NCBI RefSeq assembly: GCF_030687575.1
Contig: NZ_CP117439.1
Coordinates: 2,285,501-2,349,500, forward strand
Direction: 5' to 3'
From: Pseudomonas sp. FP2309
Lineage (GTDB): Bacteria > Pseudomonadota > Gammaproteobacteria > Pseudomonadales > Pseudomonadaceae
DNA: 64,000 bases
The translations under genes were made by a program, and so were the position numbers. The notes beneath the pieces are model-generated. The model did no database searches, had not been told where the DNA came from, and worked only from the letters and a program-made list of their open reading frames with translations. This document shows, piece by piece, positions 53,134-60,160 of this stretch (its first letter is position 1; every line of letters starts with the position of its first letter).

Positions 53134-53420
53134 GCCTGGCGCCCCGTATCGCGGCTGATCGCCTGGCCTTCTTCCAACAGCGTCGAACAGGCGCGCACTC
53201 GCCGCCCATCGTCCAGGCGTACCCAGCAGTCCTGGCAGGCGCCCATCAGGCAAAAACCCGCACGGCGTTCGGCGCTGAAATCGCTGCCGCGCAGGTGCTC
53301 GGCGCAGGTCAGCACGGCGGTCAGCAGGGTGTCGCCGAGCAGGCCGGTGGCGGGTTGGCCGTCGAGGGTAAAGGCCACAACCGGACGCCGGGTCTCGGCC
53401 AAACGTTTAAACAAGGCCAT
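53130..53420 (-). CDS. Small [2Fe-2S] subunit, HcnA-like
   Basis: A 96-residue ferredoxin-like protein (VVAFTLDGQPATGLLGDTLL, then GFCLMGACQDCWVRLDDGRR and RACSTLL) with the four-Cys pattern C-x4-C-x2-C...C of the gamma subunit of heterotrimeric dehydrogenases. It is the first dehydrogenase gene of the operon; its start overlaps the permease stop by one base and its stop overlaps the next start by four. Confidence 0.9.
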   Translation of the reverse strand: MALFKRLAETRRPVVAFTLDGQPATGLLGDTLLTAVLTCAEHLRGSDFSAERRAGFCLMGACQDCWVRLDDGRRVRACSTLLEEGQAISRDTGRQA

Positions 53421-54214
53421 CAGTGTTTCCCCACCAGCACGCGGTCCAGGCCATAGACCCGGTCGAGCAGGATCATGGTCGCGGCGGTCAGCGCAATCAC
53501 CAGCGCCGACACCGCCGCCATCATCGGGTCGATGGATTCGGTGGCGTACACATACATGCGCACCGGCAGAGTTTGCGTGGCCGGTGAGCTGACGAAGATC
53601 GACAGCGTCACTTCATCGAAACTGTTGATGAACGCCAGCAGCCAGCCCCCGGCGACACCGGGCAGGATCATCGGCAGCGTGACCAGCCGAAACAAGGTAA
53701 AGCGGCCCGCGCCGAGGGATTCGGCGGCCTGCTCGGCACTGCGGTCAATCCCGATGGCCGCCGCCAGGACCAGGCGCAGCACATACGGCGTGATGATCAC
53801 CACATGCGCGAGCATCAACCAGGTAAAGCTGCCATTGACCCCCATCAGCGCAAACAGCCGCAGCATCGCCACGCCCAGCACAAGGTGCGGGATGATGATC
53901 GGCGACAGGAACAACCCACTGAAAAAGTTGCGCCCCGGAAACTGATAGCGGCTGATGGCCAAGGCCGCCGGCACCGCGATCAATGTCGCCAGGGTTGCGG
54001 CGGTGAACGCCAGGATCAGGCTGTTATAGAACGCCTGGATAAAGTCGGCGCGTTCAAACACCGCGCGAAACCAACGCAGGGAGAAGCCCGAAGTGGGCAG
54101 GCTCAAGGTGTTTTCCGGCGTGAAGGCCACCAGGCACACCACCACCAGCGGCGCCATCATGAACAGCACCACCAGGCTATGAAAGCCGAGGGCCAAAGGA
54201 CCGTTTCTGGACAT
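53420..54214 (-). CDS. ABC transporter permease (PotC-like)
   Basis: A 264-residue inner-membrane permease with six helices and the EAA loop (AEQAAESLGAGRFTLFRLVT, about 165-184) that contacts the ATPase. It pairs with the permease at 54219-55064, PotB/PotC style. The stop overlaps the ferredoxin gene start, so transport and oxidation are in one operon. Confidence 0.92.
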   Translation of the reverse strand: MSRNGPLALGFHSLVVLFMMAPLVVVCLVAFTPENTLSLPTSGFSLRWFRAVFERADFIQAFYNSLILAFTAATLATLIAVPAALAISRYQFPGRNFFSGLFLSPIIIPHLVLGVAMLRLFALMGVNGSFTWLMLAHVVIITPYVLRLVLAAAIGIDRSAEQAAESLGAGRFTLFRLVTLPMILPGVAGGWLLAFINSFDEVTLSIFVSSPATQTLPVRMYVYATESIDPMMAAVSALVIALTAATMILLDRVYGLDRVLVGKH

Positions 54215-54218
54215 GTGC

Positions 54219-55064
54219 TTAAACCCCCAGGGACTTTTTGTAGCGGCGTTCGACCATGCGGTTCCAGCTCAGCATGATCAGCAGATTCACAGCCAGCAGC
54301 ACCACCGCAATGGTCGCGCCCATGGGCCAGTTGAGTTCCGAGAGGTACTGGTCGTACACCACTGTGGCGACCATCTTCAGGCGTCGTCCGCCGAGCAGAC
54401 CGGGGATCGCGAACGAACTGGCGGCCAACCCGAACACAATCAACGTGCCGGATAGCACACCAGGCATCACCTGGGGCAACACGATCTGGCGCATCACCGT
54501 GGCCTGGCTCGCGCCGAGCGACAACGCGGCCTGTTCGGCCGACGGGTCGAGTTTTTGCAGGGAGGTCCACACGGGGATGATCATGAACGGCAGCATCACG
54601 TGCACCAGCGCGATGATCACCGCGAAGGGCGTGTACAGCAGCTTCACCGGGCGCCCGCCGAGCAACTGGATCACTTGGTTGATCAGCCCGTCGGCGCCCA
54701 GCAGCAGGCTCCAGCCGAATGCGCGCACCACCACCGAAATCAGCAGCGGCGTGAGGATCAGAATCAGAAACACCGAACGCCACGGCGTGCCCATGCGGCT
54801 GAGGATGTAGGCCTCCGGCACGCCGATCACCACACAGAGCAAGGTTACCAGCGCGCTGATCCAGAAGGTGCGCCAGAAGATCTCGTAGAAGTACGCGTCG
54901 CTGAACAGCGACAGGTAGTGGGCGAACGTCCATTCATCCGCTTTGACGCCCACTTGGTAGTCGAACACGTTGAACGACAGCACCAGCGTCAGGCCCAGCG
55001 GCAGGATCAGCAGCCCGGCAAACAGCACCAGCGCCGGCAATGACAGCAGGTAGCCGCGACTCAT
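54219..55064 (-). CDS. ABC transporter permease (PotB-like)
   Basis: A 281-residue permease with six helices (first about 7-29) and an EAA loop (AEQAALSLGASQATVMRQIV). The conserved RAFGWSLLLGADGLINQVIQ segment is typical of spermidine/putrescine/opine-type permeases. Its start overlaps the ATPase gene stop by four bases; the second permease begins four bases after its own stop. Confidence 0.92.
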   Translation of the reverse strand: MSRGYLLSLPALVLFAGLLILPLGLTLVLSFNVFDYQVGVKADEWTFAHYLSLFSDAYFYEIFWRTFWISALVTLLCVVIGVPEAYILSRMGTPWRSVFLILILTPLLISVVVRAFGWSLLLGADGLINQVIQLLGGRPVKLLYTPFAVIIALVHVMLPFMIIPVWTSLQKLDPSAEQAALSLGASQATVMRQIVLPQVMPGVLSGTLIVFGLAASSFAIPGLLGGRRLKMVATVVYDQYLSELNWPMGATIAVVLLAVNLLIMLSWNRMVERRYKKSLGV

Positions 55065-56089
55065 GGGTGCACCTCATCGGCCGCCAATACCCGCAGCAAG
55101 TCCGCCTGCCAATCCAGGCCCACCGACGCACCGTTGCCCAGCGGCGCGCTGCCGTCATTGCTGCGCACCACGGTGATGTCGCCCAAGGACGTGTGGATGC
55201 GGTACAGCCACTGGCTGCCGAAGAAATAGCGGCCGAGCACCTGGCCCTGCAGGCGCCCGGTGCCGGCCTGCACCAACTGGATTTTCTCCGGGCGCAGGCT
55301 CAGGGTCAGATCGCCGTCGCCGCTTTCGTGGCGCACTTGCGGGATGCCCAGTTGATCGTAATCGCCTGGCAGCAGGTTGGCCTTGCCGACGAAGTCCGAG
55401 ATGAAGCGTGTGCGCGGGTGCTCATACAGGTTGTAAGGGGCGTCGATCTGGGTCACGCGCCCGGCCTGCATCACCACCACGCGGTCGCTGATGGACAGCG
55501 CTTCCGCCTGGTCGTGGGTAACCATCAGCGTGGTGATGCCCACGGCGCACTGGATGCGGCGAATCTCGAACTGCATTTCTTCGCGCAGGTTGGCGTCGAG
55601 GTTGGACAGCGGCTCATCGAGCAACAAAACGGGCGGTTCGATCACCAGGGCGCGGGCCAGGGCCACGCGCTGGCGTTGGCCGCCGGACAGCTCCCGAGGA
55701 TAGCGCTCGGCGTGCGGGGCCAGCCGCACCAGCTCGAGCACGGTCTTGACCTTGTTGGCGATATCGGCGGCCGGAACTTTGCGCATCTTCAGGCCAAAGG
55801 CAACGTTGTCGCGCACACTCATGTGCGGAAACAACGCATAACTTTGGAACACCACGCCCAGGCCTCGGCTGGCGGGCTTGGCGTGGGTGATGTCGCGGCC
55901 GTCGAGCAGGATCTGCCCGCCGCTCACGTCGACGAAGCCGGCGATCATTTGCAGGGTGGTGGTCTTGCCGCAGCCCGACGGGCCGAGCAGGGAAACGAAC
56001 TCGCCTTTTTCCACCGCAAGGTCGGTGGCGACCACTGCGTCGACGGCACCGTAGCGTTTGCTCAAGGCGTTGAGTTGGAGAAATGCCAT
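55061..56089 (-). CDS. ABC transporter ATP-binding protein (PotA-like)
   Basis: A 342-residue ATPase: Walker A GPSGCGKTT (about 36-44), signature LSGGQRQRVALARAL, Walker B VLLLDEPLSNLD, switch His in VTHDQAEAL, and a C-terminal TOBE domain (about 260-335) typical of the PotA/CysA/MalK class. It is the first gene of the operon, so the promoter should lie in 56090-56331, shared with the divergent IclR gene. Confidence 0.95.
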   Translation of the reverse strand: MAFLQLNALSKRYGAVDAVVATDLAVEKGEFVSLLGPSGCGKTTTLQMIAGFVDVSGGQILLDGRDITHAKPASRGLGVVFQSYALFPHMSVRDNVAFGLKMRKVPAADIANKVKTVLELVRLAPHAERYPRELSGGQRQRVALARALVIEPPVLLLDEPLSNLDANLREEMQFEIRRIQCAVGITTLMVTHDQAEALSISDRVVVMQAGRVTQIDAPYNLYEHPRTRFISDFVGKANLLPGDYDQLGIPQVRHESGDGDLTLSLRPEKIQLVQAGTGRLQGQVLGRYFFGSQWLYRIHTSLGDITVVRSNDGSAPLGNGASVGLDWQADLLRVLAADEVHP

Positions 56090-56270
56090 GTCTGCGTTCC
56101 ACCTTTTTTGAGTCGCGTCGAAACGCGCTTTTTTGTTTTGGGCAGATGCGAAAAGGGTGTTGCGGGTGCGTTGGCGCTCGATCTCAAGTCGGCTGCCGGT
56201 TGTTGTTCAATTCGCCCCTGTGGACGCAGATTAGGACGAAGACTAGGATGGGCGAAAGATGGAATTTCAC

Positions 56271-56313
56271 TGAATGGATGATTAATTTCTGTTTTATTCA
56301 TTCAATAGAATAA
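56271..56313. promoter_or_regulatory. Overlapping inverted repeats in the IclR/ABC divergent promoter
   Basis: An AT-rich block between the ABC operon and the IclR gene. It holds TGAATG (56271) with CATTCA (56299-56304), and TTATTC (56294-56299) with GAATAA (56308-56313). IclR proteins commonly bind short AT-rich palindromes next to their own gene. Functional assignment is by position only. Confidence 0.45.
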
Positions 56314-56331
56314 TTAATGAGATAAAGCGAG

Positions 56332-57165
56332 ATGGATTCCACTGAGCGGAATGAAAGCACCAAAGAGGTCGGTGCAGGCGGGGTGTCCCGGCTGTTTGCG
56401 CTGCTGCGTGCCCTGGGTGAGGTGCCGCAGGGCGGCGAACGGGTGACTCAGCTTGCGCAGCAGGTCGGTCTTTCCCAACCCACCACGCACCGTCTGCTGC
56501 GCAGCCTGATGGACGAAGGCATGGTCGAGCAGGATGCGCGCAGCAAGCGCTATCGCCTGAGCCTGGAGTTCTTTGCCCTGGCGGCGAATGCGGGCAAGAC
56601 CGACAACCTGCGCGACCTCGTACGCCCCAGCATGCTGCGCTTGAGCGCCTCACTGGGCGACTCGCTGTTCCTGCTGGCGCGCAGCGGCTTCGATGCGATC
56701 TGCCTGGACCGCAGCGAAGGCCCGTACCCCATTCGCACGTTTACCGGTGACATCGGTGGGCGCGTGGCCCTGGGCGTGGGGCAGGGCAGCCTGGCGATCC
56801 TGGCGTTTTTGCCGGAGCAGGAGCGCGAAACGGTGATCCGCTACAACCTGCCACGGCTCAAGGACTTCCACCTGTATGACGAAGTGCTGCTGCGCTCGGA
56901 GGTGGAAAACGTGCGGCGCCTGGGCTACGCGGCGCGCAACACCGGGGTGCTGGAAGGCATGGCGGGCTTGGCGGTGCCGATCCTCAACCGTGACGGGCAC
57001 GCGGTGGCGGCGTTGAGTGTGGCGACCATCAGCGACCGGTTGGGGCCCGGCCGCTTGCCGATGGTGGTGGAGTTGTTGAAGCGCGAGGCGGCGGCGATCG
57101 GGCCCAGGATCAATCCGTTTGATCCCACGTTACGCAGGCCCTCGCAAACCTTCGACGCCCCTTGA
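56332..57165 (+). CDS. IclR-family transcriptional regulator
   Basis: A 277-residue regulator with an N-terminal winged helix (about 17-75: VSRLFALLRALGEVPQ, VGLSQPTTHRLLRSLMDEGM) and an IclR effector domain (about 90-255; GDSLFLLARSGFDAICLDR, then GMAGLAVPILNRDGHAVAAL). It is divergent from the transport/oxidation operon at 49650-56089 and is its likely regulator, with the transported compound or a product as effector (inference). Confidence 0.93.
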   Translation: MDSTERNESTKEVGAGGVSRLFALLRALGEVPQGGERVTQLAQQVGLSQPTTHRLLRSLMDEGMVEQDARSKRYRLSLEFFALAANAGKTDNLRDLVRPSMLRLSASLGDSLFLLARSGFDAICLDRSEGPYPIRTFTGDIGGRVALGVGQGSLAILAFLPEQERETVIRYNLPRLKDFHLYDEVLLRSEVENVRRLGYAARNTGVLEGMAGLAVPILNRDGHAVAALSVATISDRLGPGRLPMVVELLKREAAAIGPRINPFDPTLRRPSQTFDAP

Positions 57166-57379
57166 GCGTCAACCTGTTTGCCGGGGCTGGATTGATTTCG
57201 GGTCGAACTGGAACCGGCACTGGGCGAATGCATCGTGCAAGGCGATCCCCGGCACCTGACGGGAACCGTGCGCAACGCCCGGCTGGTGGTTGAACCGGTG
57301 CCGTGATAAAGCACGGGAAGATTGGATCCAGTTACGGTATAAACCTCGGACGCTTTCGTCCTCCGAGGCCCCGTTTTTC
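57166..57379 (+). promoter_or_regulatory. Leader region of the MATE gene with coding-like remnant
   Basis: No complete gene. Bases about 57200-57305 read in one frame as a coding-style tail (RVELEPALGECIVQGDPRHL, ending LVVEPVP and a stop), possibly the end of a lost gene. After it comes the hairpin at 57344-57368, just before the MATE start. No riboswitch class was recognised. Confidence 0.35.
57344..57368 (+). promoter_or_regulatory. Hairpin that may sequester the MATE ribosome-binding site
   Basis: CCTCGGA-N11-TCCGAGG; an inner GGACG-CTTT-CGTCC alternative also exists. The only purine-rich candidate ribosome-binding site (GAGG, 57365-57368) lies in the 3' arm, 11 bases before the ATG. CCCCGTTTTT follows, so the element could act at translation or as an attenuator. 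Confidence 0.45.
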
Positions 57380-58735
57380 ATGCAAAGCCCCTTGCAACGC
57401 CCGCTGTGGCAGGTCTACCTGATCTTTCTGGCGCCGATGGTGCTGTCCAACTTCCTGCAGAGCTTTTCCGGCACCCTCAACGGCATCTACGTCGGGCAAA
57501 TGCTCGGTACCCAGGCGTTGGCCGCGGTGTCGGGGATGTTTCCCATCGTGTTCTTCTTTATCGCGCTGGTGATCGGCCTGGGGGCGGGCGCCTCGGTGTT
57601 GATCGGCCAGGCGTGGGGCGCCCAGGAAACCGCGATGGTCAAGTCGATCACCGGGGCCACCCTGACGCTGGGGGCGCTGGTGGGGTTGATCGCGGCGGTG
57701 TTGGGCGGCCTGTTTGCGCGGCCGGCGTTGCAGGCATTGGGGACGCCGATTGACGTGCTCGATGACGCCGTGGGCTATGCGCAGATGATGATGCTGATCA
57801 TGCCGCTGCTGCTGGTGTTCATCCTCTATACCCAGTTGTTGCGCGGTGTCAGCGACACGATTTCACCCTTGCTGGCCTTGATGGTCTCGACCCTGGTCGG
57901 CCTGCTGCTGACCCCGGCGCTGATTCGCGGGTGGGTCGGCCTGCCGCCCCTGGGCATCCAGAGCGCGGTGTATGCGGGCCTGGTCGGTAACGCCCTGGCG
58001 ATGCTGTTCCTGGTGCTGCGCCTGCGGCATAAAAATCATGTGATGGCGCCGGACCGCGAACTGCTCGCGGCCTTGCGCCTGGACCGCGTGATCCTTGGCA
58101 AAGTCCTGCGCATCGGCCTGCCCACGGGCCTGCAGATGGTGGTGCTGTCGCTGTCGGAGCTGGTCATCCTGGCGCTGGTCAACGGTCACGGCTCCCAGGC
58201 GACAGCGGCTTATGGCGCGGTGACGCAGATCGTCAACTATGTGCAGTTTCCGGCGCTGTCGATTGCCATCACTGCGTCGATCCTCGGCGCTCAGGCGATT
58301 GGCGCCGGCCGTCTGGAGCGCATCGGGCCGATCCTGCGCACCGGCCTGTTGATCAACACCGGCCTCACCGGTGGCCTGATTGTGCTGGGCTATGGGCTGT
58401 CTCACTGGTTGCTGGGCCTGTTCATCACCGACGATGCGGCGCGGGTCAACGCCGAACACCTGCTGCATATCATGCTGTGGAGCATCCTGGTGTTCGGCTT
58501 CCAGGCGGTGATCGGCGGGATCATGCGCGCCAGCGGCGTGGTGTTGATGCCGGTGGCGATCTCGATCTTCTGCGTGCTGTGCGTGGAACTGCCGATGGCC
58601 TATCTGCTCAACGCCCACTTTGGTCTGGAGGGCGTGTGGATGGCGTTTCCGGTGACGTACCTGGCGATGCTGGCGTTGCAGACGGCCTATTACCGCCTGG
58701 TGTGGCGGCACAAGCAGATCAAGCGGTTGGTGTGA
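57380..58735 (+). CDS. MATE-family multidrug efflux protein
   Basis: A 451-residue inner-membrane exporter with 12 predicted helices in two halves (MVLSNFLQSFSGTLNGIYVG in helix 1; the related AITASILGAQAIGAGRLERI in the second half). ATG 57380 is used; earlier in-frame starts have no protein pattern. It belongs to the NorM/DinF-like Na+- or H+-driven group. The leader hairpin suggests post-transcriptional control. It lies 40 bases before an MFS gene on the same strand. Confidence 0.93.
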   Translation: MQSPLQRPLWQVYLIFLAPMVLSNFLQSFSGTLNGIYVGQMLGTQALAAVSGMFPIVFFFIALVIGLGAGASVLIGQAWGAQETAMVKSITGATLTLGALVGLIAAVLGGLFARPALQALGTPIDVLDDAVGYAQMMMLIMPLLLVFILYTQLLRGVSDTISPLLALMVSTLVGLLLTPALIRGWVGLPPLGIQSAVYAGLVGNALAMLFLVLRLRHKNHVMAPDRELLAALRLDRVILGKVLRIGLPTGLQMVVLSLSELVILALVNGHGSQATAAYGAVTQIVNYVQFPALSIAITASILGAQAIGAGRLERIGPILRTGLLINTGLTGGLIVLGYGLSHWLLGLFITDDAARVNAEHLLHIMLWSILVFGFQAVIGGIMRASGVVLMPVAISIFCVLCVELPMAYLLNAHFGLEGVWMAFPVTYLAMLALQTAYYRLVWRHKQIKRLV

Positions 58736-58775
58736 CAAACCGTTGCGAAATTTAAGTACAGAAGGCATTTGAATC

Positions 58776-59948
58776 ATGGCGAACCCTTACGCCGAATTGT
58801 TCCAGGTCCCCGGCGCCCGCGCCTTTGTATTGGCAGGTATGTTGGCGCGTATGCCGGTGTCGATGACCGGTATCGGCGTGATCACCATGCTCTCCCAGGT
58901 GCATGGCGGCTACGGCCTGGCGGGCTCGGTGGCAGCGGTGTTTGCCCTGGCCACCGCGTTTTGCGCGCCGCAGGTGTCGCGCCTGGTGGACCGCTACAGC
59001 CAGGGGCGGGTGCTGCCAGTCGCTGCGCTGATCGGCGGCGGCGGGTTGCTGATGCTGTTGCTGTGCACCCGCATGCAAGCGCCGAACTGGACGCTGTTTC
59101 TGTTCGCCGCACTGGCGGGCTGTATGCCGAACATGTCGGCCATGGTGCGGGCGCGTTGGACCGAGGTGTACCGTGGCCAACCCAAGCTGCAAACCGCGTT
59201 CGCCCTGGAGTCGGTGCTCGACGAGGTATGTTTTATCGTCGGCCCGCCGCTTTCCGTGGGCCTGAGCGTGGTGCTGTTCCCGGAAGCCGGGCCGCTGGTG
59301 GCCGCGCTGTTACTGGCGGTGGGGGTGACCACCTTTGTGCTGCAACGGGCGACCGAGCCCCCGGTGCACGCGCATCACGATCACCACGCCGGGTGGCTGA
59401 TCGCGTCGCCTTCGGTGCTGATCCTGATGATTCTGCTGCTGGCCATGGGCGTCATCGTGGGGGTGGTGGACGTGGTCAGCGTCGCGTTTGCCCAGCAGCA
59501 GGGCCAGCCGGCCGCGGCGAGTATCGTGTTGTCGGTGTATGCCATCGGCTCGTGTCTGGCGGGCCTGGCCTTCGGCACCCTCAAGCTCAAGGCGTCGTTG
59601 CCCCGTCAATTCCTGTTCTGCGGGGTGGCCACGGCGCTGACCACCTTGCCGTTGCTGCTGGTGACCAATATCCCGGGCCTGGCGGCAGCGATCTTCGTGT
59701 CCGGGCTGTTCTTCGCGCCTACGCTGATCGTGTCCATGGCGCTGGTGGAACGCATCGTCCCGGCCAGTCGCCTGACCGAAGGCATGACCTGGTTGATCAC
59801 CGGCCTGAGCATCGGCGTTGCACTGGGGGCCGCCAGCTCAGGGTGGATGATTGACCACTTCGGTGCCGCCAGCGGTTTCTGGGTGGCCCTGGTCGCCGGT
59901 GCGGTGGTGCTGGGCTCGGCGGTGCTGGGTTATCGCCGGTTGGGTTAA
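58776..59948 (+). CDS. MFS transporter
   Basis: A 390-residue major-facilitator protein with about 12 helices. The A-like loop is diverged (SRLVDRYSQGR between helices 2 and 3). A His-rich cytoplasmic loop (HAHHDHHAG, about 203-211) sits between the two six-helix halves. Its position before the NRPS gene allows a role in export of a precursor, but the sequence alone does not show that; it could be a general sugar or drug exporter. Confidence 0.88.
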   Translation: MANPYAELFQVPGARAFVLAGMLARMPVSMTGIGVITMLSQVHGGYGLAGSVAAVFALATAFCAPQVSRLVDRYSQGRVLPVAALIGGGGLLMLLLCTRMQAPNWTLFLFAALAGCMPNMSAMVRARWTEVYRGQPKLQTAFALESVLDEVCFIVGPPLSVGLSVVLFPEAGPLVAALLLAVGVTTFVLQRATEPPVHAHHDHHAGWLIASPSVLILMILLLAMGVIVGVVDVVSVAFAQQQGQPAAASIVLSVYAIGSCLAGLAFGTLKLKASLPRQFLFCGVATALTTLPLLLVTNIPGLAAAIFVSGLFFAPTLIVSMALVERIVPASRLTEGMTWLITGLSIGVALGAASSGWMIDHFGAASGFWVALVAGAVVLGSAVLGYRRLG

Positions 59949-60031
59949 TCAGCCAATCGGTGTGTAGCCCGGACGACGCCACAGCGTGACGCGTTGCGCC
60001 AGGTAAACGCTGTTTGCGCGTTGAGCCATTT

Positions 60032-60068
60032 GACGCGCCGTTTTTCATGGTGGGACGCGCCGTCCCAC
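60032..60068. repeat. Short direct and inverted repeats between the MFS and NRPS genes
   Basis: GACGCGCCGT occurs at 60032-60041 and 60054-60063 (period 22, two helical turns). The second copy is embedded in GTGGGACG-CGC-CGTCCCAC (60050-60068), a perfect 8-bp palindrome. Possibly an MFS terminator or a protein-binding site. Confidence 0.45.
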
Positions 60069-60080
60069 ACCCAAGCCGCC

Positions 60081-60105
60081 GCTAATTTTTCTTTGCGAGA
60101 TTCGT
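60081..60105 (+). promoter_or_regulatory. Iron-starvation (PvdS-type) promoter element upstream of the NRPS
   Basis: GCTAATT followed after 15 bases by CGT. The PvdS-dependent promoter consensus is (G/C)CTAAAT-N16-CGT, so this is one mismatch and one base off. It lies 55 bases before the NRPS start. PvdS is the sigma factor for pyoverdine genes; involvement here is inferred from the match and the downstream gene. Confidence 0.6.
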
Positions 60106-60160
60106 TTTATAGGGACGACGTGCCTTTGTGCTTCCTGCCTATTGCTCCGGATCCCAACAA

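Noticed and set aside
51358..53592. Long plus-strand open frame opposite the flavoprotein genes
   Set aside because: The minus strand carries FAD and [2Fe-2S] motifs in overlapping genes; the plus-strand product is Arg/Ala/Pro-rich shadow sequence.
57301..57379. Known guanidine (ykkC-type) riboswitch before the MATE gene
   Set aside because: The conserved loop motifs of the ykkC and mini-ykkC classes were not found; only a generic hairpin is supported.
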